From Siderastrea radians (Eukaryota > Cnidaria > Anthozoa > Scleractinia > Rhizangiidae): 64,000 nucleotides of DNA. Below, one piece after another: positions 12,597 through 23,935 of this stretch. The notes under the pieces are model-generated. The model had not been told where the DNA came from. It did no database searches and saw nothing but the letters and a program-made list of their open reading frames with translations. The stretch spans positions 34,501,834 to 34,565,833 of the forward strand of contig OZ024895.1 of NCBI GenBank assembly GCA_964017195.1, in the 5' to 3' direction. The position numbers and the translations under genes were made by a program. Within the stretch, counting starts at the first letter, position 1, and every line of letters starts with the position of its first letter.

Positions 12597-14675
12597 TTCA
12601 GCTAAAACTGTGCCGTTAGTTTTTTATTCAGCGGTCTTGGTGAACTCGAAGCTGGACCATTAAGAACTAAATATTGATGATTAAATCGAGTGTTTATAGG
12701 GACTATGTCACTGGGACTTTGCTCATTTTTTGTCATAACTGTGCTAATAGTATAACTTATTAATCTTTTTCATGCACAAAATGCCCCTATCACCGCAATA
12801 AGAATATATCAAGTGAATTTTCGAAGGGAGAGCAAGTTATAACTGGCTTTAAGTGATTTTTCTAAGACATTACGATACAATTTGAAAACGTTGGCCCAAC
12901 TTTTTCAGTTAAGTTGCAATCCATTTCCATCCTGGCCATCCGCAGCTTAAAACACTTACTGATAGTTTTGATACACAAATATAGTTACCTTCAACAAAAC
13001 TAAACTATCATTTTGTAGCTTTCTATTGATGCACATGTGGATTTTGGCTGTTCAAAGAGTTACTAAATATAGCTGACATAGTCCCTTTAATTCTACAGTT
13101 GACAGCTGGTTTGACTCTTTCTATTCAACGACACAAACTAACTGGCAAGAGGTGAAATCCAAATGGGAAGGCCTATACTGCCGAGCCAATATTAGATGGT
13201 AAGTAATGCCTGGTTAAGAAGCCCCCACCCCACTCCCACAATATCCACTCCTTTTGCCCCCCCCCCCCCTCTTCTCCCTTCCTAGCAGTTGTGTGCTCTC
13301 CTTTACTTTCGCTCCCCTTCTTATTCAAGATGGCTGTTCAGCAGTGTCAGGAAATAAAACCTGCATGCACTGAGCCCTATAAGTACAAGCACATATTGAA
13401 TGTGCCGTGGTGACTCGATTACTGACTTTTCTTCTTCTGACTTAGCTTTGTTCTTGTAATTGCTTGACAGGTTTTTGAAGATAAGCATTCTTTTATCCCT
13501 GTTTGGATTTCTGTTTGCTGTAGCTGTGTTAAATCCACAGGTAAGTATCCAGATATAGTAGATTTTGCTGTCGGGCGAGTAACAGCTATAAACTATAAAC
13601 AAGGGAGGACGTAGCCTGGCAAATACAAGAATGGAGCAGCTTCTCCAAAATGTACCTGTAATTTAAGTTTTCTTCGAGCCTTGCGTTGTCCTTAAGGTTA
13701 TCAGTGGTGACAGCCATGGCTAGCCTTTTAACTGTTCCCGGTGTGATTTGTTTTAGGGAACTGTAACAGTGTTGGGGAATGTGGCTTCAATTGTGTTAAA
13801 TATAGAGCTTGGAGTATTTATCATCCTCATGCTCAGACGATCACACGGCCAGAGATTCAGGTGAGGTTAAACTTTCCGACCATTGCCTTGATTTGGTCCT
13901 TTTTAAAGGCAAAAAAGTAAAATGCAGTAAATTCCTAGAAACTGGTCGTCACAAAATTCGGTTAATTCCGTTTGAGCAGTACTTGCGTGTACTAAGGTGC
14001 GATAACTTGTCGACTTTGGCGCTCTGGTAAAAGGGTACCTGCTTTTTGTGCTAAGGGGCCAACTGATATGAGGTCGGAACTCATCGTCGATTACGAAAGC
14101 AGATGTGAAGTGATAAGGAAAACTGCTACCGGACAAACCCACCCCTAAACACACAAACCAACACTTGGATGTGATCTTAGTCCATGGCGTGGCCTCCCAG
14201 TATGTTGTTTACTGGTTCCTAGATTTTACTTTGTTAGAGAGACAGGGTGGAATATACTCTCTTGTCCAAGAACTCTGCACGATCGCAGAGATGTCGTTGC
14301 AAACGTCGGTCCTTTAGGTCGGAAACCCTTCCTTCCTTCTTTCCATGTCGAACTGAATGGCTTCCCGCCTTTCTGACGTTCTGTACTTCACTTTTTTGTT
14401 TCAGTCACCTCAGAGTCCCAGTGCCCCTGTCACGTTACCTGTATCACCTGCAGTATTTTGTGTTCGCCTATTTTCTAACTGCTGTTGGCTTTAACATTGC
14501 TGAAATCATCCAGCTATTGCCCTACAACCAGACAGCATCGGTTGATGTCGACTCTTTGAAAAACCATACTTTCACGGCATTAAATAGCTCTTCTTGGGAC
14601 AACTCCAGCTTTCTCAGTCAGCATAACAGGCGCTGGCGTGTTAACAATCATCTTTTGGCCAATGGGACACAATGA
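6804..14675 (+). CDS. AAAP-family (SLC32/36/38-like) amino-acid transporter, last 13 exons
   Basis: Thirteen exons splice in frame with GT/AG sites: 6804-6912, 7753-7891, 8422-8487, 8918-9044, 9965-10067, 10431-10489, 11276-11340, 11517-11559, 11949-12063, 13099-13198, 13471-13540, 13757-13860 and 14405-14675 (TGA). They give 456 residues; the N-terminus is upstream of the window. The first exon is acidic (EMEGDVEEEE). Then come about nine hydrophobic helices. Family-like landmarks are NYALAGGQAY (exon 3), NILPVLFAKINPS..Q (exon 6), GHISALPV (exon 8) and TVSFLTMGAGMKHM (exon 9), the pattern of the AAAP superfamily around TM5-TM8. The last exon ends in a polar tail with several N-x-S/T sites. 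Expected role: membrane amino-acid transport. Substrate and membrane cannot be told, and I do not recognise a specific orthologue. The exon chain is strong; the family call is moderate. Confidence 0.75.
7083..7153 (+). repeat. Trinucleotide microsatellite (TGC)n(TCC)n
   Basis: A CTG/TGC run passes directly into a TCC run, inside the first intron of the visible transporter gene. It makes a spurious cysteine/serine reading frame and is not a gene. Confidence 0.9.
7480..7612 (-). mobile_element. tRNA-derived SINE, minus strand
   Basis: Read on the minus strand it has an A-box-like TAGCTTAGTTGGTTAA and a B-box-like GGGTTCAATTCCC about 45 nt later, then a tail rich in TTTAATTTTC. The spacing is that of a tRNA head, but acceptor-stem pairing is not evident. 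A second relative lies at 57108-57205. An adjacent 13-bp-stem hairpin (TGATAGTGAATAT...) follows at about 7630-7672. Confidence 0.6.
7949..8182 (+). other. Orphan exon-like open segment inside the transporter intron
   Basis: The segment is bounded by a good acceptor (TTTCTGTCAATAG) and donor (AAACGTAAGA), is 234 nt (78 codons, symmetric phase 1-1), and is open in one frame, with the features SHGLERYLQSLAKK and LKGGLGNVHPLLIK. Its neighbours, however, are in phase 2 (exon 7753-7891 into 8422). Spliced between them, its open frame is not used and an early TGA is read. It could be a poison exon, an exon of another transcript, or a captured fragment. I do not recognise the peptide. Confidence 0.4.
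11637..11890 (+). repeat. Dispersed ~110-bp repeat, about two and a half units
   Basis: Units read TGTGACCATTCAAATGAAAG, CT..TGAGCAGTACTTTCCTG, GCTGTTTATTATAC and AAGGTGGTTCTAACTTTTGA, repeated every ~100-115 bp. Further copies are at 20045-20280, about 34833-34990, 35085-35205 and a weak one near 36775. All lie in introns or between genes. Confidence 0.8.
12480..12596 (+). mobile_element. LINE 3' end with (TTA)n tail
   Basis: A short stretch ending CATTAAATAAAG runs straight into about 23 TTA repeats. That is how 5'-truncated non-LTR elements with microsatellite tails end. No coding part remains. Confidence 0.5.
12697..13086. mobile_element. Inverted-repeat element, AGGGACTATGTCA family (TTAA target)
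   Basis: The ends AGGGACTATGTCA and TGACATAGTCCCT are inverted copies. The right flank is TTAA (13087-13090); the left reads TTAT, a probable one-base change. A related element lies at 48887-49120. Its right end is only 8 bp from the AG acceptor of the transporter exon at 13099, so part of the pyrimidine tract of that splice site is element sequence. Confidence 0.7.
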
Positions 14676-15160
14676 AGAGTATGAGAGGAATACATGTTGT
14701 ATTATTTCTCCGGTTAATGTAGACTAGTCGCAGCCGCACCTGAGCACAATAGATCAGAGAGTTTCACCAATCTGCAGACAGATAGACAGACAGACAGCCT
14801 TTATTTCAGCACGATAAAAATTAAAGCTCTGCAGCTTGTGGGGTCGTGCACAGCAGGCGATGGAGTATTAACAATCATCTCTTAGCCATCGGGACACAAT
14901 GAAGCAAGAGTTTAAGTTAAGACTTGGAGGAACACATGGGTATTATTTATACGGATAATGTAGACTAGTAGAGTTGTCGCAGCCACACAGTACAATAGAA
15001 CAGAAAGTTTCACCGATCTGCACAACAGGCACTGTCGTTTTAACAATCATGTCTTGGCCAACGTGACGTTATAAAAGAGGTGGGTGAATTTTGAGCTGAC
15101 GGTGGAAAAATACATTTTTCGTTGGATCCTGTTGACTAGAGGCCGCCGCACAGCACGCAA
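14622..15160 (+). repeat. Degenerate triplication of the transporter's last coding tail and 3' UTR
   Basis: The last codons and stop region of the transporter (14622-14775) recur at 14852-15018 and 15019-15160. Shared landmarks are GTTAACAATCAT, TTGGCCAA, GGGACACAATGA, AATGTAGACTAGT, GTCGCAGCC and AGAGTTTCACC. Copies 2 and 3 are increasingly diverged. A LINE end (about 14775-14845) separates copies 1 and 2. Confidence 0.8.
14775..14845 (-). mobile_element. Short LINE 3' end, minus strand
   Basis: A run of AGATAGACAGACAGACAGCC followed by TTTATTTCAGC resembles the reversed 3' end of the LINE at 52568 (GAGAGATAGATACTTTATTG). It is inserted between copies 1 and 2 of the duplicated 3' tail, so the duplication is probably older. 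Confidence 0.5.
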
Positions 15161-16107
15161 GGCCATTTCCCTGTGCCGGCTAACTACCCCGCTGTCCTTC
15201 CCCACTGTGTCAGAGGCTTCCAAACCAGAATAAGCCTCATCAGTGACCATCATCAGGTATTGATGAACAAGGTCATCTTTGCTCGTGAAGGACGAACACC
15301 AATAATACACGTATGTCACTGTCACTCCGCGACTCGACTGGTCGACGCTGTGTGATAAGTAAATTGACACAACGCTGCAGAACCCTAGACCGGTAGTTTT
15401 CTTCACAGCACTATCCCCTACGCGATAAACTCAATGTAATGTAACATCTGATTAGCGGCATGACGTCTCAAAAAGCACGTTTTGTGGGGTTGGATGGTAC
15501 GGTTGCAATGTTGAACATTGTGGCAAGAGAAATCTGGAGAGAGCAGAGTAGTTGTAAAGTATACATGCAGTGTATGGGTTCAACGTTTAGTCCTGGTTTT
15601 AGGGTTGAAAGGGTTAAGAAAAAAGGTGCATTCCGCCCATTTTGTAATATTTTCTACCAAAATAAAAATTTAAAAAAATGAAACGGCACGTGTCCTGCTG
15701 TTGCGAGCGTTTTAAGGAAAATGCCGTGTAGTACAGGCCGCCAAGAGAAGGCTGAATTCGTAATGATGAACACAAAAACTGCACAAGTTTATAAGAGACA
15801 TTTAGGGACTAAATCTTTTTCTAACCATTTTGATATTACTGCTCGCAAAAGATGAATGACAATAGCACGTGTCCATAGGGCCATTTACCACCTGTGTTAC
15901 GAAGTATTTTAATACTTTATTAAAATAGACTTGAAAAAGATGGGAAAACGTTTGTCTTACAAATTGTCGAACGTTACATTTAATCTGTGACATAAAAATG
16001 TCTTAGAAAGGGTGTTACCCACATTTAATTTAATTCATAGCGTAAACGGGAAAAATGTTTCTCTTTCTCGGAAGGTGTATTTATTGAGTTGACTTTCTCT
16101 AATATGG

Positions 16108-16262
16108 TATATACCTAATTCAATAAAGGTTGCTTTGGGCATTGGGCAATTCCACATTGGGAAGCTATTGTTTGGCGGTCACTCAAGCAAAGCATTGCAT
16201 TGTGTTCCAAATGCCCAATGCCCAATTGCCAAAGCAACCTTTATTGAATTAGGTATATATAC
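16108..16262. mobile_element. Foldback element with 28-bp perfect arms
   Basis: TATATACCTAATTCAATAAA at the left is matched by its inverted complement at the right, with pairing continuing to GGTTGCTT. Inside, the arms carry GGGCATTGGGCAATT and a shifted inverted copy. No coding capacity. Confidence 0.85.
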
Positions 16263-16690
16263 TTTATAATAAGAAAGTGTCATTTCTTCCGGAGTTACAT
16301 CTAGATTTGCTCAATTGAACCACGATTAATATTTAAATTAATATATAGAAGGTAAAATTGTGTTTTCTGCTTATGTAAAACCTATTTATTTCAAAATGTG
16401 CACATTAATGTCTAAGTCTGCTAGCAAGCGATCCCAAAATTTAGTGACCGCTCTGCTGAGATTTGCAATAAAAGTATTGTCTCCGAGATGACCAGTATGT
16501 GTGTAATTTACTTGAAACTGTTGATCATGATCGTGCAAGCGTGATGTTAGCTAACGCGAACAGCCTCTTCCAGGCATTTTCGTAAATACTTTTGGAAAGG
16601 AAAGTAAGGAATAAGGTCGCGTGGGTCATGTGATCAAAATGACATGTACATGTCATTTTGGTGACAGGTTGATATGACCTGCACAACCTC

Positions 16691-16837
16691 AGCCTAGTAC
16701 CCAGGCGTTCTCTTCTCGCTCACACGGCTTGGCGCGAAATTTCGTGACGTCACCGAATGGCATTATTCGATGACGTCACGACATTTCGCACCAAGTCGAG
16801 TCGAATGAGCGGGAGGAGAACGCCTGGGTACTAGGCT
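16691..16837. mobile_element. 147-bp near-perfect palindrome (foldback MITE)
   Basis: It starts AGCCTAGTACCCAGGCGTTC and ends with the inverted complement. The arms pair almost throughout, including GAAATTTCGTGACGTCA / TGACGTCACGACATTTC near the centre. A half-copy occurs at 39828-39905, so it is a dispersed family. Confidence 0.9.
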
Positions 16838-18186
16838 GCCACGACCTCATTTCTAGGGTCTCTTCTCCCCTCCCGTGGGCCTGTCCACACTACAAATAAA
16901 AAGTAACCGGGCATCGGATGGAGAAGATAATCACAACGGTTAAAAACATTTGAAATTAAGTATATTGTGTCAGAAAATACCTTTTCCTTCTCTAAACATC
17001 CTCCTTGCCGAGCCAAGACAGAGCAGAATAGTCCCTTAAAATGACCAGCGGTGCGAAACGCGGGCTTTTTAATTTAGCGGCCATTTCTCGGGGTTGTTCA
17101 GTTGCAAAAACAGAGCTTATAGTTAAACTTACTGTTGTGTGGCTTACAACTTTTCGTTACGTTTCAGAACGGCTAAGTTTGTGTTCCTTTAAATTTGTTC
17201 TAAATCTTAGTGCAGGGATTGGTAACGAGTTTTTACAAGAACGTAAGAAAATATGCAGTGTATTGCCATGGATAGTAAAAAGACATTTTGACTATTCATG
17301 CCAAAGGTAAGTAATCCCGGAATTCTGGAAATAAATCAACTTATTCTCTAGGGTACTAAGAAATGAAGAATTTACGAGCTGATTTTCGCGCGCACATTTA
17401 CTAAGTTGTTTTCCTCTTCTGATCAACCCTCACGTTCCAGTAATAAAGAATCTGTGTTGCCATAGTGATATTAAATATGGTGGAAATGGTGAACATCGTG
17501 AGCGCGTACTTGTCACCAGTCTCTTGTAGAGTAGTAAAGATGCGCGCCCCGTGACAGTACAGCAACATGAGCACCATACATGACGAACGAAAGCTGCCCA
17601 GTATGACCGTTACCGTAGTTGGCGGCGATCTGTGAAACCTGTGGATATGACAGACTGATTCAGCATGATCTAGAATGAATGTTCTACTATAATGTTACTA
17701 CAAGCTCAAAAACGATCGTGAAAACAATTGTCCGTGTTTTCAAAAAGCCATAAAACTATCAATAACCTACAGTTAATGTCCCTAAAACTATAGAAAAACG
17801 TCCTAGTTGCGTACATAGTTTGGTAACAAACGTGACTAAAACAATTGGTAGCCTTAGATCATGGGCATGCCCAACGGCTGAGGCAGCAAATCCTACAGTT
17901 TGCTTATTTGTAAGGTGGAGTTCTACTTTAAATGTTTAGCAACTGCCGTTATCCTAGTAAACATTTAGATGCTCCTTGCCCTTCCCCCTATAAAACTGGG
18001 AATGGGGAACTGTGTCCCTTTCCCTAAGAATTTAGGGGAACTTTAAATTACCCCTAGGGAAATGAGGGGCCCCCTACATTTTCCTTTGGAGAATGAGGAA
18101 AGAGACCCTCTGTTGCCTCTCCTAAGCGTGTTCATGTGAAAGGGCATGTCGAATTTGCTGTCATAGGAAAATGTTCAGTTCTTTAA

Positions 18187-18532
18187 AGGTGATGTTACAC
18201 GGGACGCGTCGCAACGACGATTTTTAGCGCAACTCAGCGTCGATTTTTAATGTATATTACACGGGACAATTTTTAGTGCAATGCGCACGCGAAATCCGTT
18301 GGCAACAGACGTGTTACGGGGGCAACGCAACAGGGGCAGCAAATAGGGTTCTGGGAAGGCGTTGCGCAAAAAAAATTGACGACAGGTATGTTACACGAAA
18401 CAACTTGAGCAGAATTCTTGATTTGGCGTTGCGCGTTAACGTTTTTAAAGCTGGTTCAAAAACTTGCAACGCAAAAACTGCACAGAAAACTTTTAAAAAT
18501 CGTCGTTGTGAATCGTTCCGTGTAACATCACC
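18187..18532. mobile_element. Inverted-repeat element, AGGTGATGTTACACGG family (TTAA target)
   Basis: The ends AGGTGATGTTACACGGGA and CCGTGTAACATCACC are inverted copies flanked by TTAA at 18183-18186 and 18533-18536. The interior is GC-richer and repeats the words GCAACG, CGTCG and TTACACGG. It lies in the last intron of the downstream MPDU1 copy. Any reading frame across it is element DNA. Confidence 0.8.
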
Positions 18533-20044
18533 TTAAGTCTGGATGGACAAACTTCCAAATTTGAAACAGGTGGATGTTTATGATAGTGGGCTTGAAATTC
18601 TGTAAAATGCTTTGATTCTCACCCAAAAAACCTATGTAACATAGCGGTCACAGAGCAAAACTGGTTACAGGCTAAAGGCAAAATTGCTGATCACGACTCA
18701 CCCGACTTATAACAAGAAAGAGAATGCTGAGTGAAACAAGTCGAGCCAAAACAGACGTGGGTGTTATTCCAGACACAAGAACGTAAACAATGGCACCGTA
18801 CAGGACAGGCAACAGGGCAGCAACCAAAGGTCTGTTGGTATAGTAAAAACACAGGACGACGAGGAGAGACGTCTGGGTGGCTTTTATTACACTTTCACCC
18901 CACGAACTGAAACCAGAAAAAATATGGAACTATTGACTTTTGCTCGTCGTACAACACAGTTAAAGCAGTTAAATTTGCTTTGACGAAAAGTTAAGGCTCG
19001 AAAAGTGTATGATTGCGGATTCTTCGTGGGAAGATTTCGGTAGAGAAGCCAATTCCGTAATCTACATGGTCTGCAGCAGTTGGAGTAGGCAAAGAACGAA
19101 AGGTAATTGTAAGTATAAATTAAACCTTACGATCAAAACCATTTACATGATTTAAAATACTAGTCAAAACATACTGGTCAAACACATGTCAAACAGAACA
19201 GTTTTTAACGCCTGAGCCAATTCTAGGCTAATAAATCTAAAATAAACCACTTTCTTGCAATATTTACAATCCATCCGTTTGGAAGAAATTAACCGTAAGA
19301 AATCATAGTAGCCGTGTTAAGAGTTCTCCGAACGAATTGATCTTGTTATTAAACTAGCTTTTGTACTGTTTTCGGGAATATCTGTAGCAATCTCCACTTT
19401 CTTCGGGTCATCTTCGGAAATCTTCGGAAGTCCTGGAACTGCGAAACGGACTCGAAAAGAGTTGGCAGATATACGACGTCTAACGTCTATTCAATAAATC
19501 GCAGAGTCGTGGGGCACAAAGGGATTCTATCCAAGACGGGTTAACTCGCGAGGTATAAGTGTAACTTCCCATAATACCAGTCTTTCCCAAAATCCACATC
19601 TTTTTTATCATGCTTTTCTTAAGAGGAGACCTGAGAACAAGGTTGGGTTGATAAGAAATGAATAACTCACCTGAATGGAAATCCCCTAGCTGAACTGTAG
19701 CTAAATACTGCTGTTTGTATCATAAGTTCAGTGATGAATGAAAGTATGCTAAGGCCCTCCACACTGGATGCTCGTAAAACTTTGATTATCTGAGGCAGCT
19801 TAACTGAAGCAAGACCAGAAGAACAAAACTTACCTGAAATACTTTTTATAGCCTGTAAACAGGCCTCGCGATGGGGAAAATAACGCGAAAAAAAGGGGAT
19901 AAGCCTAGCGTGAACTGGGGGAGAGAACGGGACATGCTCCTCGCTTTGCTCGCTGATTTTTTCCCGTTATTTCACCCACTGCGGTTATGCCGGACAAGGT
20001 GGCTTAAAATTTTTCAGTCAGTGTGGTTGAAATCCTAAGGTTTG

Positions 20045-20280
20045 ACCATTCAAATGAAAGCTACTGAGCAGTACTTTCCCGTGGTGCTGTTTATTGCGCC
20101 GTACAAAGTGGTTCTGACTTTTGAGTTTGTGGATCAAATCCTGAAGTGTGACCATTCAAATGAAAGCTACTGAGCACTACTTTCTTGTGGTGCTGTTTAT
20201 TGTGCCGTACAAGGTGGTTTGACTTTTGAGTTTGTGGATCAAATCCTGGTGTGACCATTCAAATGAAAGCCATGAAGCAG
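20045..20280 (+). repeat. Dispersed ~110-bp repeat, about two units
   Basis: Same family as 11637-11890: TGACCATTCAAATGAAAGCT, then TGAGCAGTACTTTC, GTGGTGCTGTTTATTG and GTACAA(A/G)GTGGTT. It lies in the second intron of the downstream MPDU1 copy. Confidence 0.8.
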
Positions 20281-21623
20281 TACTCTCCTGAGATACCCTT
20301 TTATTCTCAATATTTTGCTCAATGAAATTAATATTCTTTAAGGTTTGTTACACAAAAAGACTTGAATCGTTTGAAACAAGACGGGTTTTTAGGTCACGGT
20401 ACTTCCAGCGAGAACTGCCACATCGTCAATACAAATTTCTAAAGATCGGAAAATAAAAAGAAATAACAGGGCGTCATATAGAAGGTCGGATTGTCTAATG
20501 TGGACAAGATCGTAATGAACTGGAATACTTAGAACTTTATTCCATCTGACCGGCAGAAACGAGTATCCATAGGTTACAAAATACCCAAATACTATTCGGC
20601 CCGTAAGCTGCCCCCTCATTGTAAACGCAACTTGAGGAAAAAATGGTATTCAGCCATTTTCGGGCCTTAAAAGCTTAGGCCTGCACTGTGTGATTTTTTG
20701 GTTTTAAACACTCAATGAAAGTTTGGTCTCTATAAACTATATAAAAAAGTTTTTTTTCGAAAAGCTCGAGATCTTTTCTCTTCTTCTGCAGTCCGATCCC
20801 ATTCCAATCTTTATCGTATCATCGCGTGACTGCTTGGTGTGAATTTCATTCTCCAATCACGCAAACTGAAATTTGTTGCAATCTCGCTTTTAATTGCTTG
20901 GCTTTCGCCGAATCATTCGTATTGTAACTTTGTCCAATTCTTGTTTTTAGTCGAAAACAAGTTTTCGCTGTACAATCCCTTCTACAACATGAAATATAGA
21001 TGTAACAACTAATTTTGTGCTTACCTACAACAGCTAAAGCAACAATAGAATAACCCAAGCATTTACTGAGGACGATCTTCAGACAAGCAACTGAAGAAAA
21101 ATGTATCAAGTTAACCACAATTATTACTTCCCCACAAGCTAAAGAAATTTCTGGCAACTTCTCTACACACGAACTGCCGGTAAAATACAGCCGGATCAAA
21201 AGACAACAAAATTTTCTTATTGTACACGATGTAAAAACTTACCATGAAAAAAGTTAAAATTTACGAAGAATTCATCGTAGCAGTGTTTGGGAACGATGAA
21301 TTGAGCCAAAGGAGTGAAGAAAAATTGCCTGACCGTCATCTTCAAGGGCGAATTTTATGTGCTTATTACAGCCCGTGGGAAACATAAACATCTAAAGGCA
21401 AGTTACTCATTATCAGTGACGTAGACTTTGTCCAGTGAATGGTCAGTGATGCAGACGATATATATTCAGTAACGCGAGACATGTATTCGGTCACGCGATA
21501 TTTTTTTTTAGCTTTCAATGAAATCAAATGGGTGACAGAGAGGATTTAATTAACCGTGAAATGACATTTTTGGTGTGAAACATGAAATGACTGGTTTGTT
21601 GGTTTTGTTTCCTCGTGAGACGC

Positions 21624-21625
<2 letters not shown>

Positions 21626-21659
<34 letters not shown>

Positions 21660-22440
21660 TATAATAATAATAATAATAATGCAATTCTTTATACATATGG
21701 CCTACATCACGCAAGGTTGTTTTCAATAGGGCACTGTGAAAATATAACAAGATAAAATTTAATTAAAATACTAAAATGCTGATATTGAAATATTAGAAAA
21801 GAATTAAGAGGGATTAAACACCTAAGTTCTACTTAAAAGTTGAAGAAAATGGAAAGCTATTTTAAAATTTAAACCTATTATGTAACGATACTCTAAAAGC
21901 ACTATAAGATAGGTTTCTCATCTCCATAGGCAGGGCATTCCAGTCAAGTAAGGCACTATTTAGGGATCTAAGCAGTCCCCAGTTAGTATCTGATTTTATG
22001 ATTCGAACAGTCCTTTGACCGAGTGTTGTGACTGTGACGGTCCGAACCTCGGATGATCATGTTGTTTCTATCGTCCGAGTTTATTAAATTGTACATATAA
22101 AGGCAGCGTTTCATTTGTCTTCTGGTTGTAAGATTCACCCAATTCAGATCTTCAAGTGCTTCAGTTGAAGACGAATGTGGCGCCCTATCCAGGACCATCT
22201 TGGCTACTCTATTTTGGAGAAATTGGATAGAATCCATTAAAGCTTTGTTGTTTTTGTCGCCCCATACGATACTTGCATATTCAAGTATTGGGATGACCGT
22301 TGTTGTGACATAGATCTTTCTTGCATAAACAGGGAGCAGATGCTTAATTCTCTTTAAAACCCCTAACCTCTTCACAACTTTGCTTTGTAATTGGTCAATA
22401 TGATCATGCCAGGTTAGGTACTGATTTATGGTCACACCAA
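21626..22440 (-). mobile_element. 5'-truncated LINE fragment, minus strand
   Basis: The frame at 21983-22435 encodes the C-terminal part of a non-LTR reverse transcriptase (WHDHIDQLQSKVVKRLGVLKR, ILEYASIVWG, LQNRVAKMVL, HNTRSK). This is the region after the RT palm in CR1/L2/Jockey-type ORF2. The 3' end on this strand is the (ATT)n run at 21626-21680. Nothing upstream of the RT thumb is present. Confidence 0.85.
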
Positions 22441-22724
22441 TATGCTAAGCAGGTGTGATTTTCCATGGTTATTAATTTAAAAATCAACCATTAACATTGA
22501 ATTTGCAACCATCAGCCAAGTGTTTTTTAAAACTTTTCCTTTGGAGAAGGAGAAGAACTAGAAGAGGGGAAAAGGAAAGAAAGGAAGGGAACAGTAACTT
22601 GTATTATATTTCTGTATATTTTTATTCACTATACACAGCAATGATTTTATGTTACTTTAGCACAGTTCCTAGGGAGAGCACATAATTGGTGATTTAGGAC
22701 CCTGTGGATAAATAAAGGTTTATT

Positions 22725-22900
22725 ACTATTATTATTATTATTATTATTGTTGTTGTTGTTGTTGCTGTTGTTGTGGAGGGGAAGGGGGAGAAGGAAAGGG
22801 AACAGAAGGAAAGGGAAGAAAACTGGATGAGAGAGAAGGAGAGGACAGAAACAAAAGGAGAAAAGGAAGGGCAAAAGAGCAGATGGAAGGGAAGAAAGGA
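22725..22900 (+). repeat. (ATT)n/(GTT)n microsatellite and purine-rich tract
   Basis: ATT repeats change to GTT repeats and are followed by about 120 bp that is nearly all A and G (GGAGGGG, AAGGGGGAGAAGG, AGAGAGAAGGAGAGG). Serine/asparagine and lysine/glutamate reading frames over it are low-complexity artefacts. Confidence 0.85.
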
Positions 22901-23931
22901 TAAGAGTAAATACAGCAATCAGCTAACTGACTTAGGTGCTTGCGTGCTACTCTGACCAGATCTCCAATCGCAGGGAGTACTCTCTGACTACATTTTTGAT
23001 GCAGCAAGATGTATACACATCCTTGAAAACTGAAGCCGTACACCTAACTCTTGCATCTGCTACCCAGGCTAAAATATTTGAGGGATGTGCAACACAGAGG
23101 TGCAACACAGAGGTTAACACAGAGGTTGAAACTCTTACAGCCTTTCAGACCGAAGGAACCACACCCCTAGCCCTTGAGACAATACCTTAATTCAAACCAA
23201 AACAGCAAACATAAATTATTTTTTATACTCTATGTTTAGTCTGGTATCCCCACTCCTCCCAGGATTGCTCTCTCCCAAAAATAAAACTCCTACAGAGGAG
23301 AAAGATTTTAGAACACTTGTGACTCTTATTGGAAATTGAATGAACAGACACAAGCATATTAATCTCACACAACTTACTCAAATACCATCACTTTTATTAA
23401 ATAGTGCAACGGAAACACACAATATGTTAAACCTTCATTCACAAACATGCATGTAAATCATGAAAAAAAAAAACACTTTCGTCATAGCCACATTAAAATA
23501 AATTACCGTCCATTAATTCAAAATAAAATGACTTTCCTTGATGTAACGTCATCCATGCCAGTGGTCCCACCAAACATAAAGATTATGATCGTTATTGTAA
23601 ACATGAAATTGTGCCCATCTGAGTTATTTTGTTAAAAATAAACAGTGAAGATTGTCTACTTATAAGAAGGTCTGCTCATCAGTAGTTGAATTATTAAGTT
23701 ATGTTTAATTAACATGTCCACTTTGCTTGGCTCTTTCCTTAACTCTGATGTAATACAAGTACAGGAGTGTAAGGAGAAATGAGGGTGTGTTGTGTTAACA
23801 ACATTCAGATTAGTATCAACCCAGATCTCCATTTACCTGCCCAGAACATAACAGGCAGGCAAGAGCAAAAAATTCAAAAACTGAATTCCAGTCTTTTATT
23901 TTGGACAATTTCAGTTGCCTTAAAGTTTTCT
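22901..23931. other. Intergenic, nothing recognised
   Basis: AT-rich DNA without convincing exons. A short local duplication of GTGCAACACAGAGG occurs near 23085-23115. Confidence 0.5.
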
Positions 23932-23935
23932 TTAA

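Larger units (their letters stand above)
15161..17400. other. Intergenic region with two foldback elements, no gene seen
   Basis: Between the transporter tail and the first MPDU1 copy I find no convincing coding exon on either strand. An AATAAA near 15660 could serve the transporter transcript. The stretch holds the two palindromic elements at 16108-16262 and 16691-16837; the rest is unremarkable AT-rich DNA. Confidence 0.6.
17401..21339 (-). pseudogene. MPDU1: Second MPDU1 copy, last exon frameshifted
   Basis: Five minus-strand exons with the same lengths and phases as the copy at 26374-31287: 21243-21339 (ATG), 21025-21090, 19671-19803, 18702-18906 and 17401-17638. The product starts MTVRQFFFTPL and carries both PQ-loop repeats ([33 protein letters not shown]). 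The last exon is 238 nt against 234 in the other copy: after GTCATG four extra bases (TATG) shift the frame, and translation stops about 20 residues later, losing the last membrane segments. In the original frame the exon would continue with recognisable MPDU1 sequence (ARIFTTLQETGDK, YYWNV) to a TAG at 17401. Everything else is intact, so this is a recent pseudogene, a truncated variant, or a sequence error. Confidence 0.85.

Noticed and set aside
15047..15406. 119-residue minus-strand ORF
   Set aside because: Overlaps the decayed copies of the transporter tail, with no recognisable domain.
18276..18536. 86-residue ORF
   Set aside because: Lies wholly inside a TTAA-flanked inverted-repeat element and includes its terminal repeat.
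22647..23043. Asparagine-, serine/leucine- or glutamine-rich proteins
   Set aside because: Low-complexity translation of microsatellite and purine-rich DNA in several frames at once.
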